Part shown: piece by piece, positions 29,458-37,862 of the stretch
Layout of the letters: the number at the start of each line of letters is the position of its first letter
How positions within the stretch are numbered: the first letter of the stretch is position 1
Assembly: GCA_001898385.1 (NCBI GenBank)
Contig: MKTT01000072.1
Span: forward strand, 1-64,000
DNA from: Planctomycetales bacterium 71-10
GTDB taxonomy: Bacteria > Planctomycetota > Planctomycetia > Isosphaerales > Isosphaeraceae
Length of the DNA stretch: 64,000 nucleotides
Direction of reading: 5' to 3'
The notes under the pieces: generated by a model
What the model saw: the letters and a program-made list of their open reading frames with translations, nothing else
Told to the model about the DNA's origin: nothing
The model's database searches: none
Made by a program: the position numbers and the translations under genes

Positions 29458-30009
29458 TCAGATATGGCTCGGGATCGGCTCCGGGCGTGGGCGCGGGATC
29501 GTCGGGATTTCCAGGTCCGGGGCCACCTGGTCGCGCAGGTCGCCGACGGCCTCCTTCGCCGCGCCGCCCAGGGCCTCCATCGAGAGGCCGACGGCCTCGC
29601 CGCCGAACTTGAGAGCGAGGTAGTCTTCCGCCAGGCCGAGGACGGCGTCGTTGACGCCCAGCCCCCGGTTCAGGGCCACCCGGGCGATCGGGGCAACGCC
29701 CGCCACGCCGGCCGCCACGACGGCCCCCATGATCGGGATCGACTGGTCCTCGACGCCGTCGCGCCGCATGCTCTCGCGGGCCGCGCAGGCCCCGGCGATG
29801 GCGTGCGGGATCATGAGCATCGGCCGATAGCGCCGGCGGAGCAGGCCGAGCTTGTCCAGGGCCATCTCCCCCAGCGCCCCGAGCACCCAGGCGTTCGTCC
29901 GGGGCGTCCTTCGCGACGCCTCCAACAGCGCGGGGCCCAGCGTCGCCCTGAGGCCGCTGACGGCCGCGAGCGTCATCGCGCGCTCCAGCGGCGTTTTCGA
30001 ATCCGCCAT
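29458..30009 (-). CDS. DUF4126-like hypothetical membrane protein
   Basis: The 183-residue protein has moderately hydrophobic helices: GLRATLGPALLEASRR near the N-terminus, GALGEMALDKLG and PMLMIPHAIAGACAARE in the middle, and PIMGAVVAAGVAGVAPIARVAL. The order (GLRA...LGE-DK-...R) resembles the DUF4126 family of small membrane proteins of unknown function. The C-terminus is Pro-rich (PTIPRPRPEPIP). It is the last of five same-strand genes and starts 96 bases after the metallothionein-like gene. Confidence 0.7.
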   Translation of the reverse strand: MADSKTPLERAMTLAAVSGLRATLGPALLEASRRTPRTNAWVLGALGEMALDKLGLLRRRYRPMLMIPHAIAGACAARESMRRDGVEDQSIPIMGAVVAAGVAGVAPIARVALNRGLGVNDAVLGLAEDYLALKFGGEAVGLSMEALGGAAKEAVGDLRDQVAPDLEIPTIPRPRPEPIPSHI

Positions 30010-30105
30010 CTCCGACTCCTCGCCTTGGGTTCCGAACGCCTCGCGACAGCCGCGGGCCGACCGATGGAGAAACGATTCGCAACAATCGTGCCGCGTCCGC
30101 GGCCG

Positions 30106-30351
30106 TCAGGGCCGGCCGGCGTGCTGATGGGCGCCGGCCTTCGCCTCGTGGCGGACGCAGGCGTCGCAGCAGTAGATCTCGCCGCCTTCCTCGACCCCGT
30201 GGCCGATGACGCGGCAGCCGCAATGGGCGCACGCCGGGGCGAGGGCGTGGATCGCGCATTCGAAGCAGTCGAACGCATGCCCCCGGCCGTCGGCGGTCGT
30301 GACGGTGAACGCCTTGTCGTAGTCGTTGCCGCAGACTTCACAGGTCGCCAT
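30106..30351 (-). CDS. Small Cys-rich zinc-binding (metallothionein-like) protein
   Basis: The 81-residue protein carries about eleven Cys and several His in the order CEVCGNDY, CFECAIH, CAHCGCR, CCDAC and HQH. The pattern CxxC...FDCFECAIHALAP.CAHCGCRVIGHGVE with a CCxxC end matches a widespread family of small bacterial zinc-ribbon proteins, sometimes annotated as prokaryotic metallothionein. It probably binds zinc (or other soft metals) in the cytoplasm. It lies 21 bases after the 68-residue gene in the sensor-kinase run. Confidence 0.82.
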   Translation of the reverse strand: MATCEVCGNDYDKAFTVTTADGRGHAFDCFECAIHALAPACAHCGCRVIGHGVEEGGEIYCCDACVRHEAKAGAHQHAGRP

Positions 30352-30372
30352 GGTGGGCCTCCTGGGGGTCGA

Positions 30373-30579
30373 TCAGGTGATGCTGCCGGTGTAGCTGGGG
30401 GGGTCGCTGGCGGGGAACGAGTCCTCGGACGCCACGTCGGCCGCCTCCTGGGTGGTGATCGGGCGGTCGTCCTCGATCAGCGGACACGGCCTGTCGCCCC
30501 GCCAGAAGATCCGGCAGAGGAGCTTCTTGAAGCCGTCGAGCCATGAGTGCCGGTGCGGCACGGTCATCGGGGTCGTCAT
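30373..30579 (-). CDS. 68-residue hypothetical protein with SEDSFPASDPPS motif
   Basis: A short polar protein whose C-terminus carries EDSFPASDPPSYTGS, a short motif seen at the ends of many small uncharacterised bacterial proteins. The N-terminal half is basic with a Trp/Phe-rich stretch (WLDGFKKLLCRIFWRG) that could bind membrane. The ATG lies one base after the kinase stop, so translation is likely coupled and the gene is probably real despite its size. No function is known. Confidence 0.65.
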   Translation of the reverse strand: MTTPMTVPHRHSWLDGFKKLLCRIFWRGDRPCPLIEDDRPITTQEAADVASEDSFPASDPPSYTGSIT

Positions 30580-30580
30580 A

Positions 30581-31849
30581 TCAGGATTTCCCGGAGATGA
30601 TCGGTTCTTGAACCCTTATCCCGGACTCCCGTGCAAACCCCGCGCCGTGGGCGCGGTCAGGCGGCGTCGTCGGCGGCCCCGGCGGGGGGGCCGAGGGGAT
30701 CCAGACGACGAACTCGCTCCCCCGGCCGCTCGGGCCGGGGCGGGCGGCGACGCGGCCGCCGTGCAGCTCGACGAGGCGCTTGACCAGCCAGAGGCCGACG
30801 CCCAGGCCGCTGGCGACCTCGCCGTCGCCCTCGCGCTTGACCTGGGTGAAGATGTCGAAGACCGCCTCCAGCATGTCCTCCGGGATGCCGGGGCCGTCGT
30901 CGATCACGCGGAAGATCACGCCCCCCTCGTCGCGGCCCACGTCCAGGCTGATGTGGCCGCCGGCCCTGGTGTACTTGGCGGCGTTGTGCAGGAGGTTGTA
31001 GAGCACCTGCGACATCCGCTCGGCGTCGGCGCGGAGGACGGGGGGCTCCTCCGGGAGCGTCACCTCCAGCTCGTGGCGGGCCTTGGCGATGAACGGCCGG
31101 ACGTTCTCCGAGGCCGTCGCCACCAGGCGGTCGACCGGGACCGACTCCAGCTTGAGCTGGATCAGCCCGCGCGAGATCCGGGCCACCACCATCAGGTCGT
31201 CGATCAGGCGGACGATGTGCTTGACCTGGCGCTCGATCATGGAGCGGCAGTTCTCGACCACGCCTGGGTTGCCGGAGGGGCGCTCGGAGTCCAGGCGCAT
31301 GATCTCCAGGGCGTTGCGGATCGGCACCAGGGGGTTGCGCAGCTCGTGGGCGAGGGTGGAGAGGTACTCGTTCTTGCGGCGGTCGACGGCGCGGAGGGCC
31401 TCGTTGGCGCGGGCGAGTTCCGCGGTGCGCTCCTGGACGCGGCGCTCCAGCTCCTCGGCGTGGCGGCGCTCCTGGAGGCTGTAGCGGATGGATCGTTCGA
31501 GGAGGGTGGAGTTGAGCCGCCACTTCTCCAGGAAGTCGGCGGCGCCGGCGCGCATGGCGTCGAGGTCGATGGCGCGCTCGTCGAGGCCGGTGAGGAGGAT
31601 CATGGGGGCGGCGGCGCCGCGGGCGACGGCGTCGCGGATGACGGAGAGGCCGTCGCGACTCCCCAGGCCGTAGTCGACGAGGTAGAGGTCGTGGCGGGCC
31701 CCGCAGATGGCGTCGACGGCGCGGTCGGCGTCGGGGAGCCATTCGAGTTCGAAGTCGACGTCGGCGATGTCGTCCAGCAGGTCGCGCGTGAGGACGAAGT
31801 CCTCCTCGTCGTCGTCGATGAGCATGAGCCGGATGGCCTTCGAGAGCAT
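30581..31849 (-). CDS. Response-regulator-first hybrid histidine kinase
   Basis: The 422-residue protein has an N-terminal receiver domain (acidic DDDEED, phospho-acceptor Asp59 in LVDYGLG, then LLTG and EKW). A coiled coil (about 125-160), a HisKA domain with His168 in STLAHELRNPL, and an HATPase with NLLHNAAKY, DDGPGIP and GLGVGL follow. The receiver-before-kinase order means it may be switched by phosphotransfer from another kinase. The PAS kinase 11 bases upstream is the natural candidate. It has no transmembrane segment. It is followed by a one-base gap to the 68-residue gene. Confidence 0.9.
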   Translation of the reverse strand: MLSKAIRLMLIDDDEEDFVLTRDLLDDIADVDFELEWLPDADRAVDAICGARHDLYLVDYGLGSRDGLSVIRDAVARGAAAPMILLTGLDERAIDLDAMRAGAADFLEKWRLNSTLLERSIRYSLQERRHAEELERRVQERTAELARANEALRAVDRRKNEYLSTLAHELRNPLVPIRNALEIMRLDSERPSGNPGVVENCRSMIERQVKHIVRLIDDLMVVARISRGLIQLKLESVPVDRLVATASENVRPFIAKARHELEVTLPEEPPVLRADAERMSQVLYNLLHNAAKYTRAGGHISLDVGRDEGGVIFRVIDDGPGIPEDMLEAVFDIFTQVKREGDGEVASGLGVGLWLVKRLVELHGGRVAARPGPSGRGSEFVVWIPSAPPPGPPTTPPDRAHGAGFARESGIRVQEPIISGKS

Positions 31850-31860
31850 CGCCGTCCCCT

Positions 31861-32988
31861 TCAGTTCGCGATCGGGCCTTCCGCCCGGGTGGAGTCGTGG
31901 GCCGCGCCCGGGTCGGCCGGGACGGCGGGCAGGGTCACGCGGAAGACGGCCCCCGCGCCGGGGGCGCCCTCGGCGACGATGGAGCCGCCGTGGCGCTCGA
32001 CGATCCGGCGGCAGATGGCCAGGCCCAGGCCGGAGCCGTCGCAGACGCCGCGGCCGTGGAGCCGACGGAAGGGCTCGAAGATCCGCTCGGCGTCGGCGGG
32101 CGCGAACCCCGCGCCGTCGTCGGAGACCTCGATCACGCATCGTCCCGGCTCGGCCCGGCCGGAGACCCGGACCCGGGGGGGCTCCCCGGGCCGGCCGAAC
32201 TTCAGCGCGTTGGAGACCAGGTTCTGGAGGAGTTGCCGCATCTGCGTCGGATCGGCGGGGAGGGTCGGCAGGGGGCCGACCTCCACCGACGCGCCCGCCC
32301 CCTCGATGGCCTCCGACAGGTCGGAGACCACCTCGGCGGCGACGGCCGACAGGTCGACGGCCGCGGCGCGACGCCCGGGCGCGGCGGCCCGCGAGTACGC
32401 CAGGACGTCGCGGATCAGGCCGCCCATGCGGGCGACGGCCCCGGCCATGCGGGCGAGGTAGTCGCGGCCCTGGGCGTCCAGCCCGGGCCCGCAACGGACA
32501 CCCAGGCGTTCGCCGAAGGCCTGGACCTTGCGCAGCGGCTCCTGGAGGTCGTGCGCCGCGACGGCCGCGAACCGCTCCAGGTCGGCGTTGGACCGTCGCA
32601 GCTCGTCGCGCGAGCGGACCAGGTCGTCGACGTCGGTGCAGGCGGCCGTCCACGACGCGACCGCGCCCGAGGGGTCGCGGCGGGGGGCGGCCCGGACCAG
32701 GAACCAGCGGTGCCGGCCGTCGCCGCCGCGGAGCCGGCATTCGGCCTCGAAGGGGACGCCGGCCCGCAGGGCCTCGGCCCAGGCCGGCGCGTCGTCGGGG
32801 TGCAGGCGCTCCGCCCAGCCCTCGGGGGGCGGGCCCGGCGGGAGGCCGGCGTATTCCCGCCAGCGGCCGTTGCACGCCAGCGGCCGGCCGTCGGCGTCGG
32901 ACTCGACGAGCGCGACCGGGGCGGCCTCGGCCCAGCCGGGGGCCGGCTCGCGTCCGCCTCGCTCGTCGGGATGTCCCGCGGTCGTCAT
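31861..32988 (-). CDS. PAS-domain sensor histidine kinase
   Basis: The 375-residue cytoplasmic kinase has an N-terminal PAS/PAC domain (about 20-125, with RWREYAGLPPG, LHPDDAPAW and RRDPSGAVASW), a HisKA domain with His146 in AAHDLQEPLRKVQ, and an HATPase with NLVSNALKFG, DDGAGF and GSGLGLAICRRIVERHGG. The HDLQEPL type of H-box occurs in phytochrome-like and PAS kinases. There are no membrane helices, so it senses something internal. It leads a minus-strand run with the hybrid kinase. A divergent NtrC-type regulator starts about 190 bases away. Confidence 0.92.
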   Translation of the reverse strand: MTTAGHPDERGGREPAPGWAEAAPVALVESDADGRPLACNGRWREYAGLPPGPPPEGWAERLHPDDAPAWAEALRAGVPFEAECRLRGGDGRHRWFLVRAAPRRDPSGAVASWTAACTDVDDLVRSRDELRRSNADLERFAAVAAHDLQEPLRKVQAFGERLGVRCGPGLDAQGRDYLARMAGAVARMGGLIRDVLAYSRAAAPGRRAAAVDLSAVAAEVVSDLSEAIEGAGASVEVGPLPTLPADPTQMRQLLQNLVSNALKFGRPGEPPRVRVSGRAEPGRCVIEVSDDGAGFAPADAERIFEPFRRLHGRGVCDGSGLGLAICRRIVERHGGSIVAEGAPGAGAVFRVTLPAVPADPGAAHDSTRAEGPIAN

Positions 32989-33176
32989 GATGCGCCGTCC
33001 CGATCGATGTCGCGGCCCGGATGCCCTCCGAAGGGATCCGGATTAGCAAACCCTATTCCGCGCCGGGGCCCGGTCGCGGCCCGGCCCAGGATCCGCCGTC
33101 GCCCTCGATGATTTGATAAGATGGAATCGGCGCCGCACGCCGTGCCGCGCGGCCCGATCGACCATCCCGGAGCGGA

Positions 33177-34649
33177 GTGAAGCGCGTGACGCAAGCCGTC
33201 GACAACCAGCCGAAAGACGCCACCCGCGACGACGCCGCGACGGCCGTCGAGCCCGTCCGGCGGATGCTCCTCGTGGAAGACGACGAGGATACGCGGAACT
33301 CCTTCCAGCAGCTCCTGGGCCTGGCGCTGGGCATCGAGGTCGACCTGGCCGCCGACGGCGCCCAGGCCCTCCAGATGCTCGGCGAGCGCCCCTACAGCAT
33401 CGTCGTCACCGACCTCCGCATGCCCAAGGTCGACGGCCTGAAGCTCATGGCCGAGATCCAGGCCCGCCGCCTCCCCGTGACGGTCATCGTCACCACGGGC
33501 CATGGTAGCATCGACGACGCCGTCCACGCCATGCGCATGGGGGCCTACGACTTCCTGACCAAGCCCCCCGACCCGCAGCACCTCTGCCTGCTGGTGGAGC
33601 GCGCCCTGCGCGAGCGCACCATCCAGGACGAGCTGTCCGCCCTGCGGTCGCAGATCGGCGAGCGGCACCGCTTCTGGAACGTCCTCTCCAAGTGCCCGAA
33701 GATGTACGACATCTTCGAGCTGATCGGCAACATCGCCGACACCACCACGACCGTCCTCATCGAGGGGGAGACCGGCACGGGCAAGGAGCAGATCGCCCGC
33801 GCCATCCACCAGGCGTCGGCCGAGTACCGCAAGGGGCCGTTCGTCCCGGTCCACTGCGCGGCGCTCTCGGAGGCCCTGCTGGAGTCCGAGCTGTTCGGCC
33901 ACGAGAAGGGGTCGTTCACCGGGGCCGCCGGCCAGCGCAAGGGGCGGTTCGAGATCGCCCACGGCGGCACGCTGTTCCTGGACGAGGTCGCCGACATCCC
34001 GATGTCGATGCAGGTCAAGTTGCTGCGCGTCCTCCAGGAGCGCAAGTTCGAGCGCGTCGGCGGCAACCAGCCGATCGAGGTCGACGTCCGGGTCATCGGC
34101 GCGACGAACCAGGGGCTGGAGGGGGCGGTCAAGGAGGGGAAGTTCCGCGAGGACCTGTACTACCGCCTCAACGTCGTGAAGATCGAGCTGCCGCCGCTGC
34201 GGCGACGGCCCGAGGACATCCCGATCCTGGCCACCTACTTCGCCCAGAAGTACGCCCGGCCCGGCCACAACGCGGCGACCATCTCGCACGCGGCGATGGA
34301 GCGGCTCCTCTCGTACTCCTGGCCGGGGAACATCCGGCAGCTGGAGAACGCGATGGAGCGGGCCTGCGTCACGGCCCGCGACGGCGAGATCAAGCCCGAG
34401 AACCTCCCCGGCGACCTCGTCGCCAAGAAGGGCCGCCGGGGCTCGCTCCACGTCGACCTGGCCCGGCCGCTGGCCGAGCAGCTCGGCGAGCTGACCTCGT
34501 CGTTCGAAGAGCGCTACCTCCGCAAGGCCCTGCGCAAGTGCCGCGGCCACGTCGGGCGGTGCGCCAAGGTCAGCGGCCTGTCGCGGCGCAGCATCTCGGC
34601 CAAGATCGCCCACTACAAGATCGACACGTCGGCCTACAAGCCGAAGTGA
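33177..34649 (+). CDS. NtrC-family sigma54-dependent response regulator
   Basis: The 490-residue regulator has a receiver domain (Asp79 in VVTDLRMPK), a sigma54-interaction AAA+ domain (GETGTGKE at 197-204, the loop GSFTGA at 245-250 where GAFTGA is usual, then LFLDEV) and a Fis-type helix-turn-helix near the end (GRCAKVSGLSRRSISAKI). It should activate sigma54 promoters after phosphorylation, probably by a kinase like those divergently encoded next door. Possible starts are the GTG at 33177 and the GTG at 33186. The second has the better-placed GGAG, so the N-terminus may be three residues shorter. Confidence 0.93.
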   Translation: MKRVTQAVDNQPKDATRDDAATAVEPVRRMLLVEDDEDTRNSFQQLLGLALGIEVDLAADGAQALQMLGERPYSIVVTDLRMPKVDGLKLMAEIQARRLPVTVIVTTGHGSIDDAVHAMRMGAYDFLTKPPDPQHLCLLVERALRERTIQDELSALRSQIGERHRFWNVLSKCPKMYDIFELIGNIADTTTTVLIEGETGTGKEQIARAIHQASAEYRKGPFVPVHCAALSEALLESELFGHEKGSFTGAAGQRKGRFEIAHGGTLFLDEVADIPMSMQVKLLRVLQERKFERVGGNQPIEVDVRVIGATNQGLEGAVKEGKFREDLYYRLNVVKIELPPLRRRPEDIPILATYFAQKYARPGHNAATISHAAMERLLSYSWPGNIRQLENAMERACVTARDGEIKPENLPGDLVAKKGRRGSLHVDLARPLAEQLGELTSSFEERYLRKALRKCRGHVGRCAKVSGLSRRSISAKIAHYKIDTSAYKPK

Positions 34650-34702
34650 CCGGCGGGGGAGAATCCGAGGGCGGCCGGAGGCCCGTGGCGCCGCGGTTGC
34701 AA

Positions 34703-34748
34703 ATCCCGGGAGCCTGCGGCGAGGAGGTCTCGCCGCAGCCCCCGGGAT
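34703..34748. other. Two-tier hairpin before the AI-2E permease gene
   Basis: An 8-bp outer stem (ATCCCGGG/CCCGGGAT, 34703-34710 with 34741-34748) encloses a 10-bp inner stem (34714-34723 with 34729-34738) and a GAGGT loop. It ends 7 bases before the permease ATG and lies 53 bases after the regulator stop. It has no U tail. It could end the regulator transcript or fold in the leader of the permease gene and limit ribosome access. Confidence 0.45.
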
Positions 34749-34755
34749 CCGCGCC

Positions 34756-36582
34756 ATGAACATCGACGTCGCCACGACGCGCCTGCTCCGAACCCTGCTG
34801 ATCGGCGGGACGATCATCCTCGCGATGTCGGTCGCGGCGGAGGTCCTCAAGCCGCTGGCCCTGGCGATCCTGCTGGCCTTCCTGCTGGCCCCGATCGTCG
34901 GCCGGCTGGAGCGCCGGGGGGCGCCGAGGGTGGCGAGCGTGGCCGTCGTGCTGCTGGCGGCCGTGGCCGTGGCCGGGGGGGTCGGCTACGTCGTCGGCCA
35001 TCAGTTCAAGGCGCTGGCCAACGACGCCCCCCGCTACGCGGAGACGATCCGCGAGAAGGTCAAGCGGCTCCAGCCCGCCGACGAGTCGACCTTCGACAAG
35101 GTGCTGGACGCGGCCGAGAAGCTGGGCGCCCCGGACGAGGAGGCCGCCGCCAAGGTCGAGAACCCGATGCCGGTCCGGGTCGTCCGCGAGAACAACCTGT
35201 GGGAGCGGATGGATGCCTTCCTCGGGCCGTTCGAATCGATCCTGGCGATGGCCGGCGTCGTGCTGCTGCTGGTGATCTTCCTCCTCATCGAGCGGGACGA
35301 CATCGGCGACAAGATCATCAACCTGGTGGGTTGGAGCCAGATCGGCGTCACGACCAAGACCCTCTCGCAGATCGGCGCCGGCCTGGGGAATTACCTGCTG
35401 GCCCTGGCCCTGGTCAACGCGGGCTTCGGGACGGTGATCGGGCTGGGATGCTGGGCGATCGGCCTCCCCTCGCCCGCCCTGTGGGGGTTCCTGGCCGCCC
35501 TCTTCCGCTTCGTCCCCTACCTGGGGACCGTCCTGTCTTTCTCGCTGCCGTTCCTGATCTCGATCGCCGCCTTCCCCGGCTGGACCCAGCCGGCGCTGGT
35601 GCTGGCCCTGTTCGCCGGGGCGGAGGTGGTGGTCAACGCCGTCGAGCCGCTGCTGTACGGGAAGTCGACCGGGATCTCGCCGATCGGGCTGCTGGTCTCG
35701 GCGCTGTTCTGGGCCTGGCTCTGGGGGCCGCTGGGGCTGCTGCTGGCCAACGCGATGACGGTCTGCCTGGCGGTCGCCGGCCGCCACATCCCGGGACTCG
35801 GGGCGCTGGGGACGCTGCTCAACCACGAGATCGTCGTGGCGGACGACCTGCGCTGGTATCAGCGCGTCCTCAGCCACGACCTCGATGGCTCGCTCGCCCT
35901 GCTGGACGACGCCCTCAAAGAGAAGTCGTTCGAGGAGGTGTGCGACCGGATCGTCATCCCGACCCTCTCCCGCGCCGAGCACGACCGGGCCCACGGCAAC
36001 GTCGACGGCCGCGACGTCGCGTTCATCTGGCGCGTGGTCCGCGACTGGCTCGACGACCTCCCCGAGCGCGAGGACCTGGTCCTGACCTCCTCCAGGCCCG
36101 GCGCCGAGCCGATCGCCCCGGCCGAGGGCGACGGCCGGACCCTGGTGGGCGTGGCGACCGGGGGCGGGGCCGACGCCCTGGTCCTGCGGATGCTGAACAT
36201 GCTGCTCCAGCCCTCGGGCGTCCGGATCACGATCGTCTCCGCCGGCGGATCGTCGCTGAGGATCACGGACAAGCTGGCCGACCTGGAGCCGTCGACGATC
36301 CTGATCTCGCACCTGCCGCCCGTCGGCCTGGCCCGCGCCCGCTACCTGACCAAGCGGATGCGCGCCCGCTACCCGGACGCCGCGCTGACGTTCGCCTACT
36401 GGGACCACGACGCCGACACGCCCCAGATCGTCGAGCGGCTCAAGCCGGCGTCGGCCGGCCGCGTCGTCGTCTCGCTCGCCGCCGCCCGGGCCGTGATCCT
36501 CGACAAGGGGGTCGTCCTCCCGGCCGACCCCAAGGAATCGAAGGCCAAGGCCCCCGCCCTGGCCGAACCGGCGCGGGCGTGA
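34756..36582 (+). CDS. AI-2E/PerM family permease with long C-terminal domain
   Basis: The 608-residue membrane protein has the PerM/AI-2E fold in residues 1-350: paired N-terminal helices, a polar segment (about 95-155), then helices with FLLIERDDIGDKI, LGCWAIGLPSPALWGFLAALFRFVPYLGTVL and EPLLYGKSTGISPIGLLVSALFW. Family members export small molecules or act as sodium/proton antiporters. The last 250 residues are soluble, with an alpha/beta segment (LVGVATGGGADALVLRMLNMLL, ITIVSAGGSSLRI) that looks like a nucleotide- or ligand-binding fold. Upstream is a strong hairpin. Confidence 0.85.
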   Translation: MNIDVATTRLLRTLLIGGTIILAMSVAAEVLKPLALAILLAFLLAPIVGRLERRGAPRVASVAVVLLAAVAVAGGVGYVVGHQFKALANDAPRYAETIREKVKRLQPADESTFDKVLDAAEKLGAPDEEAAAKVENPMPVRVVRENNLWERMDAFLGPFESILAMAGVVLLLVIFLLIERDDIGDKIINLVGWSQIGVTTKTLSQIGAGLGNYLLALALVNAGFGTVIGLGCWAIGLPSPALWGFLAALFRFVPYLGTVLSFSLPFLISIAAFPGWTQPALVLALFAGAEVVVNAVEPLLYGKSTGISPIGLLVSALFWAWLWGPLGLLLANAMTVCLAVAGRHIPGLGALGTLLNHEIVVADDLRWYQRVLSHDLDGSLALLDDALKEKSFEEVCDRIVIPTLSRAEHDRAHGNVDGRDVAFIWRVVRDWLDDLPEREDLVLTSSRPGAEPIAPAEGDGRTLVGVATGGGADALVLRMLNMLLQPSGVRITIVSAGGSSLRITDKLADLEPSTILISHLPPVGLARARYLTKRMRARYPDAALTFAYWDHDADTPQIVERLKPASAGRVVVSLAAARAVILDKGVVLPADPKESKAKAPALAEPARA

Positions 36583-36686
36583 TCGCCTCCCCGTGGCGTC
36601 GGCGCCGTCCTTCGGGCACGATGAGATCGCGGAGGGGTCGCGTCGGTCTGCGGCCCCGCCACACTCCGGCCCGGGGACGTCGACCT

Positions 36687-37232
36687 ATGCCCGTATTCAT
36701 CGCCCTCTACCGCGGCCTCAACGTGGGCGGCAAGACCTCCGTGAAGATGGAGGCCCTACGCGCGATGCACGAGCGGATCGGGCATCGCGAGGTCAAGAAC
36801 TACATCCAGAGCGGCAACGTCGTCTTCGCGACCGACGACCCGGCCGAGGACGTCGTCAAGGCGTGCGCGGTGGGGTTCGCGCAGGCGTTCGGGTTCTCGT
36901 CGCGCGTCATGCTGGTCGGGGCCGATCGCTGGGCGGAGATCGTGGCGGGGAACCCCTACGCGGAGGCCGCGGCCGAGGACCCGAAGACGGTCCACGTCGG
37001 CGTCTGCCTGGGCCGTCCGGACGCGGCCAAGCTGGCGGCGCTGCTGGCGAAGACGAAGGGGCGCGAGGCGTTCGAGGTCCGCGACGACGTCGTCTACCTG
37101 CACGCGCCCGACGGCGTAGGCCGGTCGAAGTTCGCCGAAGGGCTGGAGAAGGCGGCCGGCGTCCCGATGACGATGCGGAACTGGCGGACGATGGAGGCGC
37201 TCCAGGAGATGGCCGAGGCCGTCGAGGATTGA
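36687..37232 (+). CDS. DUF1697 family protein
   Basis: The 181-residue soluble protein begins FIALYRGLNVGGKTSVKMEALRAM and includes NYIQSGNVVF and GVGRSKF...MTMRNWRTMEAL, all hallmarks of DUF1697, a widespread family of unknown function with an alpha/beta fold. It starts 104 bases after the permease gene. No partner or pathway is suggested by context. Confidence 0.92.
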   Translation: MPVFIALYRGLNVGGKTSVKMEALRAMHERIGHREVKNYIQSGNVVFATDDPAEDVVKACAVGFAQAFGFSSRVMLVGADRWAEIVAGNPYAEAAAEDPKTVHVGVCLGRPDAAKLAALLAKTKGREAFEVRDDVVYLHAPDGVGRSKFAEGLEKAAGVPMTMRNWRTMEALQEMAEAVED

Positions 37233-37363
37233 AGCCCGTGGCTCCGTTCGTCGCCTTGCACTCCGAACACGAATCGCCGATCGCCTTGACACGACTTGAC
37301 TTAACGTCGATCCGGCGCGGCTTCGTTCGTCGAACTCGATAGGCGCGTTACACCTGAATCGTC

Positions 37364-37409
37364 CCCTCTCCCGCCGGGAGAGGGTAGCCGCGCAAGCGGC
37401 GGGTGAGGG
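37364..37409. repeat. Short REP-type palindromic repeat
   Basis: CCCTCTCCCG-CC-GGGAGAGGG (37364-37384) forms a 9-10-bp hairpin, followed by a second small hairpin GCCGC-GCAA-GCGGC (37387-37400) and GGGTGAGGG. This two-hairpin arrangement with a GGGTGAGGG tail resembles REP-like units common in GC-rich genomes. It could end transcription of the DUF1697 gene. No second copy is in this window. Confidence 0.6.
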
Positions 37410-37499
37410 TCGTCGGAGTTCGGAGCGGGCGGGGCGATCCACGCCTTCCTCCCCTTGAAGTGCTGCGTCGAAAGCATGCCGATGCGGGTCGAAGACGAT

Positions 37500-37710
37500 C
37501 TTCCCCCCTCGCGGGGGAAGACGGACGCCGAAGGCGTCAGATGAGGGGGACGCGAAGCACGGGCACCGTCGGGATCCGAAGGCCCACCCGACCGGCTTGT
37601 GAGCCCGACAGTCGTCTCGCGCGTCGTCCCCCTCATCCGGCCCTGCGGGCCACCTTCCCCCGCGAGGGGGGAAGGCCGTTACGATGGCCGCCCCAAAATC
37701 CGCGACGGTC
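37500..37710. repeat. Dispersed palindromic repeat, copy 2 (with terminal inverted repeats)
   Basis: A 175-bp core is bounded by 21-bp perfect inverted repeats (37500-37520 and 37654-37674), each itself nearly palindromic (CTTCCCCC...GGGGGAAG). Just inside both ends lie ATGAGGGGGACG and its complement. The core, and a further motif AAATCCGCGACGGTC at 37696-37710, match copy 1 (4839-5038) in inverse orientation. No reading frame of interest is inside. This copy looks more complete at its left end than copy 1. Confidence 0.75.
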
Positions 37711-37862
37711 AGCCGCCCGAAGGACGAGCTTGCGCCCGTCTCGGCCGATCTCCCGACCTTGCGCTGCGGCCGAATTGCCAAGGAACGAACCGACGCTCGT
37801 CCTTGAAGATCCGCGGCGCGGCCGGCGACGTTCCAGGAATCTCGGGATTTTTGGGCGAAGGC

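Larger units (their letters stand above)
37233..37862. other. Repeat-filled intergenic region (630 bp)
   Basis: This spacer lies between the DUF1697 gene and the converging acetyltransferase gene. It holds a short palindromic repeat (37364-37409) and the second copy of the dispersed element (37500-37710). Frames through it are short and lack family features, so I call no gene. Confidence 0.75.
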
